Positions 1-9,743 of a DNA stretch of 36,313 nt are shown here, piece after piece (the stretch's first letter is position 1; every line of letters begins with the position of its first letter). The stretch is from positions 1-36,313 of the forward strand of contig AJWJ01000222.1 in assembly GCA_000277445.1 (NCBI GenBank). Reading direction: 5' to 3'. This DNA is from Polysphondylium violaceum (taxonomy: Eukaryota > Evosea > Eumycetozoa > Dictyosteliales > Dictyosteliaceae). A program made the position numbers and the translations under genes. Below the pieces are notes generated by a model. The model saw only the letters and a program-made list of their open reading frames with translations, was not told the DNA's origin and did not search any database.

Positions 1-521
1 GTATAATTGATTTATTTGTTAAATTGATATTTATCAAATTGATGGTTTAAAATGTTCAAATTGAATTTCTATTTATACCAAAAATCCAAAAAGCGATAAA
101 AAAGGAAAAAGAGAAATAAAAGAGGGTGTTTCATACTATCACCATAATACCAATCAACACACAGACTACTATTGGGTAATTAACATATAAGGAAACAACA
201 TATGATTATATTTTTGTTATAAATTCCAATAAAATACAGGTATGTGATTATCTGTCTATTTACTTTATGCTGCATACATAAAATTCTCTCTTAATATGGA
301 AATATATAATCATATTGTTGTTCCGACACATATAAAAAAATGGGGAGATGAACACCACACCAAGATGTTGATTTAAATGGTGTCAATTAAATTTAAAAAA
401 AATGTGGATGGGTGATTGGTTAGAGTGGTAAAATTCAAACTATTGGGTGGTAGGAGTGATAAAATAAAAAAAGAAAAGATATTTTATAAAATATTTACAA
501 AGGGGTTAAAGATGGTTTTTA
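1..521. other. Intergenic, no gene seen
   Basis: AT-rich sequence beyond the 3' end of the condensin gene, which is on the minus strand. I see no convincing open frame, splice-bounded exon, tRNA or repeat. It should hold the 3' UTR and poly(A) site of that gene. The left window edge prevents a statement about the next gene. Confidence 0.5.
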
Positions 522-3500
522 TTATTGTTGTTCTTCAACAAAGGAATTGAATCTAACCTTTTTTCTAAAATTGTTATTTTGATCATCTGCACCACCACCT
601 ACTGTTGTTGTTGTTGTCTTGGTGGTAGCCGTAGTATTATTGGTAGTAGCTATTTTTGGATCAATTGATTTTCTTTTTTTTAAAATAGACTTTGAATTGT
701 TATTTATATTACCATCGTTAATAGTATTGTTATTATTATTATCGGTAGTGGTGGTAGAAGTGGAATTCTTTGTATGTTTTTGGATATCTAATTGGTTGTT
801 AATTTTGCTAGTAATGTTGATGTTGTTATTATTACCATTTGCAGTAGAGGTGGTGGATTTTAAAATACTTTTACTACTATTAATGGTAGGTATGTTCTTT
901 TTTGAAAGAATAAATGCATTAAATCTTTGATCGTCGGCTTCCTCCTCTTGCTCGTCTTGGAATGGGTCTATATGATTATAGTTGTCATCGTCGTCATTGT
1001 CGTTTGGTTTTGTTGTTGTTGTTGTTAGCTTTCTTTTTGGTTTTTTGGGTGATTTATCAATAACGGCTTCAGAATCGAAATAGTTTCTTTGATTTTGAAA
1101 ATAAGATTTAAATTTAGAGAGACTAGAAGATTTAGAAGCTCGTGACAACGAATTACTAATTTCCAATATCTCGTTATTGAGGGGCATGTACTTTGTACTA
1201 GACTCCTTTTCTGACAACTTCTTTGGTGTATCAAATATTTTTGAACCATTTACCTTTTTCTTCTTTTGACTATTATTAGGGTTACCACTTGCACCATTAT
1301 TACCACTACCGCTATTGCTCTCCATTGCTTTAATGGTTTCCAGTAAAGTATCGGGATCTAAACAGGTTTGTTGGGATTGAGAATGTTGAGACTGTGAGAG
1401 TAATTTGCTTTCTAGATATTCCTTGGAGACAAGTTTCTTGATGGTTGTATTAAACTTGTCTAGATTATTGTCAAAATGAAAGGCAAACAATGATTCCAAG
1501 GCATCATAGATTCTTTCGATTAAACCAGAATGCTTCTCTCTATCAATTTTAAGGACGGGCAACAATTTGGATAGATCTGCTGTTGGTCCTCTAAAACATT
1601 TAATCAAATGTTGGCATATTGACAAAGCCAACAATGGCTGGCAATCCTGGATTGAGAAATCAGCAGTACTAATACTGCTGCTTTTGCTATTGATTGGCTT
1701 TTCTATTAAATGTAAAATATACTTTAGTGCCTCGATCAAATTGATACTAAAGTATGGAGACTGCGAGGGAGATGAGGTGATGGTCTGGAAAACGTCCATA
1801 GAGATATCAAATAGTAGCTTCTTGTTTTCAATCATATCGACAGCGTATGCTTGGAAAAAGAGATCTAGACATCTGTGTATGCTGGGGTTCTCTTGTTTTG
1901 TAGCAAAGTATTCCAAGAGGATAAAAGACAAGATCTTGGGATCATAGACGATACCGGCATAGAGTAGCTTACAAAAACCTTGAATGCAAATCTCTTTGAT
2001 CTGGCCATTCTGTACCTCTTTGGCATACTTTCGAATCACCTTGTAGAGTGATTTAGTCTCTTTGGGAATCTTGCGGGGCGACCCAAATACGAGCAATATG
2101 TCAAAGATGACAGTGATACATGTTTGCTGGACTTTGAGTATATCATTCTCTACAACCTTTTCAAAGAGATTCAAATAAGTCAGGGCGGTATCTCGTTTGT
2201 GGAGACAAAAGATACCCAAATTCTTTATGCCAAACTCACGAATCTCGGGATCAACGTGTTGGATCGAGGGCAAAATAACAGACTGTACAAGGGAATCCAA
2301 TTCAAAAGAGTTGGAGCATTTCTTGGCATTCAACAAGAGCGAATGAGTGATGATTGATGATTTCAAGAGAGTAAATGTTTGTTTTTCGACGAGGGATCTT
2401 TCGATTTGATCAATGGTGTCTTTAATTTTCTTTGCTTCGCTCGCAATTTTACCGTCCAATCTTTCAAATGTCTTTTTCAATACTTGCAATCTCTCTTCGT
2501 TGGGATCGTCCTCCAAGGGATCCATCATATCTTGAATGATTTCAACAACAAACACAATAAAGTCCTTCTCGCTGTGATGCAAAAGAGAGAGAGAAACCAA
2601 TATTTCGTCCAAGAGATTCAGTTGCTCTTGATTTACAGTTTTCAAGAGTTCTCTAAGGAACACGATTAAATTGGAACGACCCACCTCGTCGGCCATATCA
2701 AAGCAATTCAATACGTCCAATAGAAATGAAAATGTATCTGGGTCTGCCGACAAATGGTTAAATAATATGTCTCTGTACTGTGTGAGGGTTGGAAGCAACT
2801 GCTCCAGTCTCTCTTCGCCCAGGGATTTGAGCGACTTCATATATTTACAAGTTAATTTACAATGAAAGGCCTCCTCGATGGTGAGTTCTCTGTGCGCCGA
2901 CTCTTTGAGATTGAATTCGGGTATCTCTGTCTTTTCAAAGAGATATAATAGCACAGTCTCCAAGAGTTGGTAGTTTTCAACGACATTGACCGACTCTAGG
3001 AACCTGTAGATCCAATGCTTGACGTTCATATCTTGGAACCAGAGACAAAGTAAATCCCCACAAGCAGCTTTAATCTTTTCGCTTGGATCCTCTTTAATGC
3101 CATTGGAAATGATAAATAGTATTTGCTCTTTACTAAACTGATCAAATTTGAAATTACTGGACAACAATCGATAGGATTGTACTCTAACCTCCTCTTTGAT
3201 ATCGATTGTTCTCTTTAAAATCAACTGAATCAATTCATCTTGACTCGACACAAATAGTTGTTTAAACTCTATCAATTGTGATAAAATTGAATTTCTGACC
3301 ATCCAATTTGGATCATTCTCCAACATAACCAACAATTCATCTACCAATATATCTTTGCTAGCTTTGACTATTTCATTTACATCCTTTAATCTACTATATA
3401 GATCCAATAGTTTAATTAATAAATTTCCACCGACTTGTCTAATAATTGATATTCTATCCTGACATCTATTTACAATATTATTAAATAATAATTTATTCAT

Positions 3501-4304
3501 ATATTTACTATTTATTTGTTTGTATTAGTATTTAATTTGATATCATACGACTATCCTATTGTCATTTACTACTTACTCTAAATTAAAATGAATATCATCA
3601 TTGATCATAGTATTAAATATTTGCAAGGATCTTAATCTAACTGTTGAGTCCTTTGATTCTAATACAGTGATTAAGAAATCGACTATATATTCATAGAGTT
3701 GTTGTCTTTTTTGTCTCTGATTTTTTAAATTGATTAATAATTGTTTGTTTTGTTTGTCATTCTTTTTATTATCTTGCTCTTCATCATCTGATGATGTTGT
3801 ACTATTACCATTATTACTACTATTATCAATACTATCACTATTTAAATAATAAAGATATTTTGATAGAAAATGAGTAATATTTATCGCACTTTTATTGTTA
3901 TCCAATACTAAAAAGATCTTTAAAGGTGATAAAAAAGCTTCGAAAAACAAATTTGTATCTCTACATTTCTTTAAAAGTTTATCTAATTGAAAGAATATTG
4001 AACTATATATTTTAAAGTCATTATTATTATTATTATTATTATTATTACTACTACTAGTGCTAATACCAATGTTTTTACTCGATCTCAGTGGTTTTATATT
4101 TGATGAATATTTAAATTGTTCTGTTATATGTGATACCAATGTATTGCTAGTACTACTACTGCTGCTATTGCTATTCTTTGTGGTTATATTTACACTATTA
4201 CTATTGGTACTATTGCTACTACTACTTTTATTACTATCTTTCTTTTTTTGCTGTTGCTGCTGTTTCGTCTTTGTTGTTATCTGTTTCTTACTATTTACAC
4301 TCAT
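522..4304 (-). CDS. capG: Condensin complex subunit 3 (CAP-G / Ycg1 family)
   Basis: Non-SMC HEAT-repeat subunit of condensin, which binds DNA and the kleisin CAP-H during chromosome compaction. Two exons: 4304-3577 and 3507-522, joined by a 69-nt GT-AG intron (donor gtaagt, acceptor atag). The junction reads ...NL-D-KYMNK and keeps frame, giving 1237 residues. The segment just after the junction, with its VRIQ-like stretch (SIIRQV) and the DPNWMVR repeat, matches the N-terminal HEAT region of CAP-G; helical repeats continue to about residue 850. The last 350 or so residues are low complexity (poly-N, poly-T, K-rich), which explains the excess over the roughly 1000 residues of animal CAP-G. 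The N-terminus is also S/N-rich. I chose Met at 4304 (MSVNSKK); an in-frame upstream Met at 4349 would add 15 hydrophobic residues and cannot be excluded. The family assignment comes from recognising the pattern, not an alignment. Confidence 0.85.
4021..4047. repeat. (TTA)n trinucleotide run encoding poly-Asn
   Basis: Nine TTA units on the plus strand, read as AAT codons on the minus strand inside the N-terminal low-complexity part of the condensin gene. In-frame Asn triplet repeats of this kind are typical of dictyostelid coding sequence and tend to vary in length between strains. Confidence 0.85.
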
Positions 4305-4852
4305 TTTACATACAAATACACACAAACTAACGACTAGAAAAGTGTTCATTTTTTCGCACTTATTTTATAAAAATTTCATATTGTATTTTTTTTCTTAGAA
4401 ATCATAACTACTGAGAATTTTGTTTGGGCATATCCATATTGGATAATAGATAAATATATTTAAATTAAAATATACACCTATTGTTTTAAAAGGAATTCCA
4501 TTTCATATTAAACTCATATCAATATACCATATCAATAAAGATCCACAATTTGATAAAATAAGAAATCATTCAACATATGACATGCATGCATTGAGAAACT
4601 AAATAAAGTTGGTTGTAAAAGGATCTTTTGTAGTGTTTTTAAATGAATATCGATATTCTTTAATTATTGTGTTTTGGTGTGTGTTATATATAACAAGGGG
4701 GGAGATGATGTGATGTGGTTTGGTGTTGTATCAATCCTTTAGAACTAAAGATTTTGAAATTGGTTGATTATATTCGTTGATAGATTAATGTATCCATTTT
4801 GTTTGTTGGTGTGGTTGGTTGTTTTAATATTTAAAAAGTATGAGTTTGTTGC
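4305..4852. promoter_or_regulatory. Upstream region of capG and 3' flank of mL41
   Basis: About 550 nt between two minus-strand genes. It must hold the condensin promoter (right of 4304) and the 3' UTR of the mL41 gene (left of 4853). There is T-rich sequence near 4380-4395 and a G-run (ggggggagatg) near 4700. I see no ORF or RNA gene. Confidence 0.4.
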
Positions 4853-5270
4853 TTAATGATTTGGAGCAATGCTGTGTTCTAATCTCTTCATTCTATTTTG
4901 TAATTTAGTTTGTTTCTTGGCATCAACTTCCTCTTTGGAAATTGGGAAAGCGTGACGTGAAACGTATGGTTTTAACTACAATGATTGTTTATTGTTGATT
5001 GAATATGAGATGATGATTAGTGTGTTGTTCTAATGATCTATTATGTATCACACTACTATAATATACTATACTATAGTAAGTATACAGTGTATGACTACTT
5101 ACTTCAAAATCAGTGAGGTCTGGGGCATGAATGACTTGAGCTTTTTCGGCAGTGATGTGGAATCTACCCTTTGAGTTTACTTTACCTGGGTTATAGACAC
5201 CTCTACCTTTATAATAGTTTTTGTTACCCATCTTTGGGGTCAAGTTGCTAAGAATCTTTCTAAAGACCAT
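4853..5270 (-). CDS. mrpl41: Mitochondrial large-subunit ribosomal protein mL41 (MRP-L27/MRPL41 family)
   Basis: Component of the mitochondrial 54S/39S subunit. Two exons, 5270-5103 and 4975-4853, with a 127-nt intron (donor gtaagt, acceptor tgtag); the spliced protein has 96 residues. Exon 1 carries the family signature NYYKGRG (like WKGRG in the animal protein) and the APDLTDFE stretch (PDLTGFKLKPYV in human MRPL41). Exon 2 supplies LKPYVS and a basic C-terminus ending in APNH. The exon join DFE-LKPYVS restores the family sequence exactly across the splice, so I trust it. If the intron is retained, translation runs into an unrelated 37-residue tail. The next gene upstream on the same strand is also mitoribosomal (uS17m). 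Its 5' flank has a 17-A tract ending in CG at 5348-5366. Confidence 0.88.
5076..5102 (-). other. Predicted hairpin over the 5' splice site of the mL41 intron
   Basis: On the minus strand the donor GTAAGT (5102-5097) is followed 15 nt later by its exact complement ACTTAC (5081-5076). Between them ATAC/GTAT form a 4-bp inner stem with an ACT loop and a 4-nt bulge. Folded, the U1 binding site would be paired. Only the complementarity is seen; regulation of splicing is inference. Confidence 0.45.
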
Positions 5271-5531
5271 TGTGTGTATATATATTGAGATTGGATATCT
5301 AAAGATAATTAAGACAAATATGCAAAAAAAATGATCACTTTTTGTAGAAAAAAAAAAAAAAAAACGAAAAAAAATGTGTGTGACAAGTTTTTACGAAAAT
5401 GGTGATGGGGGCGAGAGATCACCACAGAGTGATGAGCAAATATGCAATGAGTGATGAATATATCAGAATTAATAAATACACTGTGTCTAGGATTGGTTAT
5501 ATTATATATATTACTAGTATTGTTTATTAAT

Positions 5532-5915
5532 TTAAAGATCACTGATATGAGTGTATTTGGTTTTGTTGTTTTCTTTTTGTTGAGAGATTTCTTGAGTGGT
5601 GACAATGTATTGGGGATTGGCTTGAATAAAGGTGTTGGCTTGATCTTTGGTGACAATCTTTTCTAAAACGTGACATTTCTTTTTGGAAATAGGTCTGCAG
5701 GCTTTAAAGTGAACACGATCACCAACGGAACATTCGTCTTGTGGATCGTGAATCATGTAACGGGTGGTCTTGTAATCGAGACATGCATACTTTCCCTTAT
5801 CAAAATAAAGTTTCTTTACTTCGCATACTGCAGTTTTAGTGTGTGTCTTTCTAATAACAATACCACTGATTGTCTTTTGATGTTTATGTAAGGCTTCGAA
5901 TAACTTTGAAATCAT
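5532..5915 (-). CDS. mrps17: Mitochondrial small-subunit ribosomal protein uS17m (bacterial-type S17)
   Basis: Single-exon 127-residue protein of the uS17 OB-fold family. The order of conserved parts is clear: GIVIRKTHTKTAVCEV (G-V-V-K-T-V strand), the RYMIHDP loop, the VGDRV strand, and the CRPISKKKCHVLEKIV segment that matches the ECRPLSKTK-W-L-V motif of bacterial S17. It lacks the extension of cytosolic eS11/uS17, so it should act in the mitochondrial ribosome. The C-terminal 35 residues (QANTFIQ to HISDL) are a less conserved polar tail. The start at 5915 is the first Met, with A-rich upstream context. It lies 261 nt upstream of the mL41 gene on the same strand and is divergent from the ZC4H2-like gene. 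No obvious cleavable presequence is visible, as is common for this protein. Confidence 0.85.
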   Translation of the reverse strand: MISKLFEALHKHQKTISGIVIRKTHTKTAVCEVKKLYFDKGKYACLDYKTTRYMIHDPQDECSVGDRVHFKACRPISKKKCHVLEKIVTKDQANTFIQANPQYIVTTQEISQQKENNKTKYTHISDL

Positions 5916-6179
5916 CTTTATCTATATCTGTGTGTGTGTGTATGATTGATATTGATATCCTGGTATCTCCTATATTCTCTTTATAATATTATTATTTACA
6001 AAATAAAAGAGATGATAGATAGATATTAATATAACTAGCTATAGTGTAATTGATGATATGAATATGAATGTATTTTTCTTTTTTTTTTTTTTTTTGTCCC
6101 GCATCAAAATTTTTGTAACGTTTTTGGGCTCAAGCCGACACGAACGAAAGTTTATTGCAGATACAGATATATTACTCAG
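5916..6179. promoter_or_regulatory. Shared divergent promoter region, uS17m / ZC4H2-like
   Basis: 264 nt between divergent start codons. It holds a (TG)n stretch near 5929-5942, a T17 run at about 6078-6094 followed by a GC-richer segment (tcccgc...gggctcaagccgacacgaacg) ending some 30 nt before the plus-strand ATG. T-run plus GC-richer segment resembles a dictyostelid core promoter, but no specific factor site can be named. Confidence 0.4.
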
Positions 6180-7052
6180 ATGATGGATCATTCAAATACA
6201 GACACAGAGAGTCAGCAATCTAATGATGGCTTTTTAATAGCTACGTCTTCAGCAGAGGATGCAGGCAATAACAATAATGACAATAATGACAGTAATTTAC
6301 AACAAACTAATACATATTCAGTAAAGAAAGAAAAGGAGACTAGTAATAGTAATAGTAATAGTGGTAGTAATGATGGTAATAGTAGTATAGATCACAATGT
6401 TAATGATATTAATACACATATAGCTATGACATTGTCGTCTATGAAGTATGAAAATAATAGTAATAATAATATCAAGATAGAACAACAACAAAAAGATGAT
6501 GATAATAATAGTAATAATGATAATATTGATATAATTAAAAACAATTTATTGGTATTAAATGATATAAAAGATAAGGAGAAGGATTATAATCAAATAAAGG
6601 ATTGTGTATTGAAACAGATGGATTTAATAGATAAAGAAAACAATATGATTGATGAATTACATATGGAAAGAAGTCAATTGATACAGGAATTCAAGAAATA
6701 TGAATTACTAATGAAAGAGATTCAAATTGATCTAAGTAGAGTAGACAATGTATTAGCTGTATCAAAGAAAGAAAAAGAAAAGATTCAAGCAGACTTGCAA
6801 CAATTACAAGATATGCAATTATATCCACTTAAAGATTCAATCGACAGTCAGAGAAAATCAATTGGATTACCTACACTTCCTTCCATTCAAGAGGAAAAGG
6901 ATAGATTAAATGCAGAGTATCTGAGAGATAGACTCGATAAGCATATATTGCAACAACAACAACAACAACAATTACAATCAAGTTTTCAATCACAATCCCA
7001 CACCTATACTGGTGCAAAGAGAGGAAGAAAGAGATCCATTCATACTGGTTAG
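6180..7052 (+). CDS. ZC4H2-like coiled-coil protein, zinc finger absent
   Basis: 290 residues, single exon. Residues 1-120 are acidic and rich in N and S. From about residue 120 to 260 there is a long coiled coil that follows the metazoan ZC4H2 protein. The best match is YPLKDSIDSQRKSIGLPTLPS (about 220-240), equivalent to [22 protein letters not shown] of ZC4H2, followed by the same EE(K/E)-rich helix. Human ZC4H2 then has a C4H2 zinc finger (CxxCHxxxHRNAPxCPLC); here the protein instead ends with a poly-Q run and a basic, NLS-like tail (GAKRGRKRSIHTG). No Cys-rich exon fits in the 95 nt before the convergent ABCG gene. ZC4H2 proteins act in the nucleus or with membrane receptors in animals; the amoebal role is unknown. 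The start is the first Met of an ATGATG pair. Confidence 0.65.
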   Translation: MMDHSNTDTESQQSNDGFLIATSSAEDAGNNNNDNNDSNLQQTNTYSVKKEKETSNSNSNSGSNDGNSSIDHNVNDINTHIAMTLSSMKYENNSNNNIKIEQQQKDDDNNSNNDNIDIIKNNLLVLNDIKDKEKDYNQIKDCVLKQMDLIDKENNMIDELHMERSQLIQEFKKYELLMKEIQIDLSRVDNVLAVSKKEKEKIQADLQQLQDMQLYPLKDSIDSQRKSIGLPTLPSIQEEKDRLNAEYLRDRLDKHILQQQQQQQLQSSFQSQSHTYTGAKRGRKRSIHTG

Positions 7053-7147
7053 TTATTAATCTTGGTAGTAATAAAGACACACGCGCAATTGTAAATATAG
7101 TAGTAGTAATAGAGTAGTAATATCGATATGGTGTATATATTTATTGT

Positions 7148-9166
7148 TTACTTGGGTTTATATTTAATGAATCTGAGAGCGAGAAAAGAGACGGTGTTGA
7201 AAAAGGTGGCAATGACGAGTAATATAATACAATTGAAACCAATGTCGTTGGATCTGAGTTCAAGACGAGATAGAATTTGATCTCCTTGATAAAGAGCACA
7301 TTGGATATCATCGGGTGGATAGGGACATGGATAATTGTTGCCGAGGAATTCGTTGGCAGAGAGAGCACTGAATGCATAGGCATACATAGAGACATAACTG
7401 ATCCAGTCCAAGTAAAAGGGAAAGGTGGCGGGATTGATGAGGTAGCCAGAAGAGATACCGATAAATGTCATGGTCAGGTTGGCCATCAGAGACGCGCCTG
7501 CAAATCCACGAATAATAGATGAAGACATGTGGCCCATCGAAGCAGAGGCATATTGCACCAATGTTAGCACGAGGTAGAACCAAAGAAAGGCTACTAGTGT
7601 GGGTCTGAGGTTGGCCATCCAGTAAAAGATGCTGGAAAAGATAAACGAGGTGATGATCTCAAAGGGCAGATTCGAGGCCTTGGACGCACACCAGTAGGCG
7701 ACCGAACTGTACATGCCATCATAGTGCTCCCGATCAAACACACGCAGCTCCTCAGAGTAGTGCAAGATGGTGGCAATGATGATGAGGTAGGGCTGGAGAA
7801 TGACAACAATGTAGAAAGCTGCGATACGCGATTTGATGCCCCCAATGTCTTGCTCGAGATTGTAAAAGATGCCACCGGTGATCAGGGCCATCAAAATGGT
7901 CTCGACCAGACGCGCCATAAACAGTGATTTGTCTCGAATGATGTGTTGGAAGCTACGCTTGATCAGCAGGAGTACCTGGTACAGGAACGATGTGTTTCTC
8001 GATTCGGGCACAAACCTTTTCATCTCTTCTGCCGACGATGACGCCAATCCAATGCTTGGTTTGGACAACAAAGACTCTTTGTAGCCTTCAATCAGTTGGC
8101 CGAGTCTTTCGGTCGACTCTTGCTCGACCTTTTCGTTTTGCGAGTTGATGGTGATCAAGTCGAGAAAGAAGTCGGCGGGGTTGACGTCATAGGGGCATTC
8201 GTAGCCGAGCGCGGCAAAATGGTCGACAATGCCAGTCGTGGGGCCATAATAGACCACATTGCCCTTGGATAAGAGGAGCACATAGTCAAACAACTTGAAT
8301 ATATCGGCACGGGGCTGATGGATCGTGCAAATGACAGTTTTGTTGAGTCTTGACAACGACAACAAAGTCTCGACGAGATTGTGTGCAGTAAACGAGTCGA
8401 GGCCCGATGAAGGCTCGTCGAGATACAACACACCGGGATTGGAAAGCATCTGCACACCAATACTGACCCTACGCAGCTCTCCACCGGAAATACCACGTTT
8501 TCCGGCGCTGTTGCCAATCTGGCGGTTGGCGCAGTCCCTCAACGCCAACTCTCCGATAATTTCTTCAACAATCTCCATCTTTCGCGCCTTGGTAAACGTG
8601 TTGGGCAATCTAAGCAAACCGGCATACTGCAGCGTCTCCCTCACCGTGAGAGTGGGTAAAAGCTGGTCAGACTGCAACACATAGCCTACTGATTTCCTGA
8701 TTTCCTCGGGAAATACTTTATGTCCGTTGAATAGGATGTCACCCTCCACAATCAACTCTTCTGATCTGCCAGAGATTGTATTCAACAGCGTAGTCTTTCC
8801 ACTGCCACTTGTACCCAAAATGGCAAGAAAACTGCCGGCTGGTACCCTGAGGCTGTCAATCTGTTTTAATATCTCTTTCTTTTCACCCTTGACCCAAGGT
8901 AAAGGGACGAGGCCAGATTTAATTTCACAGCTAACCGTCAGATTTCTTAATTCAACCTCAAAAGACTGTGTTTTTGTCCAACTTACTATATTTATTTTAT
9001 TTGATAAATATATATCTAAATCTATATAAAAACACCACACACAGTAAATCTAACACACACACACACACACACACGTACACACACACCACTAATAATAAAC
9101 ACATCTATTATATTTACATCTAGTACTGTCATCATTGAAATTAGACTTTTCATTTAATATTGTCAT
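7148..9166 (-). CDS. ABC transporter, subfamily G half-transporter
   Basis: Reverse-order half transporter (ATPase then membrane domain), 628 residues, which would dimerise to export lipids, sterols or drugs. The long open frame has no ATG before the Walker A motif, so a start exon is needed. Exon 1 at 9166-9118 (MTILNEK...) joins exon 2 at 8985-7148 across a 132-nt GT-AG intron; phase fits (AGA|T-TA) and the ATG has a TAAA context. ATPase motifs in order: Walker A GTSGSGKT (about 74-81), signature ISGGELRR (182), Walker B VLYLDEPSSGLD (202), H-loop CTIHQPR (239). Six membrane helices follow from about residue 370, with the Cys-containing ABCG loop before the last one (YPCPYPPDDIQC). Ends RFIKYKPK. 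Substrate cannot be told. Convergent with the ZC4H2-like gene (95 nt apart) and divergent from rpc1. Confidence 0.9.
9053..9086. repeat. (AC)n dinucleotide repeat inside the ABCG intron
   Basis: An AC run interrupted once by GT (acacgtacac). Read on the minus strand it is (GT)n within intron 1 of the ABCG gene, between donor gtaaat (9117) and acceptor atatag (8986). Such runs can bind splicing factors and vary in length, and offer many cryptic GT donors. Confidence 0.8.
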
Positions 9167-9743
9167 TTTATATAACCAATACAACTAAGAGTTTAATTGT
9201 ATGAATATATATCTATGTACTCTATCTAATAAAGTGATTGAAATCAACGCGTTGGTGTGTATGTGTGTGTGTTGATTTGTTTTTTCCACTTTGTGTTATT
9301 ATAAAAAATTAAAAATAGAATGAAAATTTTTGGGGGTGATGTCAACAATTCCAAAAACAAGTTTGTTTGCGCTATGAAAAGTATCTAGTGAGCTACAGTC
9401 AAAAAAGACTTTTCATTACTGAAACAAACAGACACAGGTTGTAATATCTCTAGATAATACATTCACAAGACGTTTTTATGTTATTTATAAATAAACATTG
9501 TCCATCAGAATAAAAGTCATACATGTAGGGCTCTTCTTGTTTTGTTTCTTTTTTTTTTTTTTTATCGTATTTTTTTTTTTTGCGAATAATTTTCATTTTC
9601 GAAACAAAGATCATTTTCATATTTTACATTTCCTACAGATACGCAAACACACAACTACAGATACTATATCTAATTAATCAAATATATCTTTTGAAGAGTT
9701 CAATTTATATATACATTGAATAGATAGTTTAGTAGTAGTCAAG
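9167..9743. promoter_or_regulatory. Divergent promoter region, ABCG / rpc1
   Basis: 577 nt between divergent genes. It holds two T runs (about 9548-9563 and 9571-9581), a TG-rich stretch near 9250-9270, and a long inverted repeat at 9361-9429 described separately. TATA-like ttataaaa occurs near 9298. Promoter function is inferred from position. Confidence 0.45.
9361..9429. ncRNA. Candidate hairpin RNA or regulatory inverted repeat
   Basis: GTTTGTTT (9361-9368) pairs with AAACAAAC (9422-9429), and ATGAAAAGT (9374-9382) with ACTTTTCAT (9408-9416). The stems are separated by a symmetrical 5x5 internal loop and closed by a 25-nt loop containing GCTACAGTCAA next to the 3' stem. The layout (end-to-end stem, short A-C-rich motif beside the 3' arm, about 69 nt) recalls dictyostelid Class I RNAs, whose motif is CCUUACAGCAA, but the motif match is only partial and I see no DUSE box upstream. 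Strand is undetermined because the stem is symmetrical. Confidence 0.3.

Noticed and set aside
4057-4398. Hydrophobic Leu/Phe/Val-rich plus-strand frames opposite the condensin gene (also 619-930)
   Set aside because: They are antisense readings of Asn/Ser/Thr/Lys triplet repeats, which give Leu, Val and Phe runs.
7148-7875. Several overlapping plus- and minus-strand frames inside the ABCG membrane domain
   Set aside because: All are alternate-frame readings of the well-supported ABCG gene.
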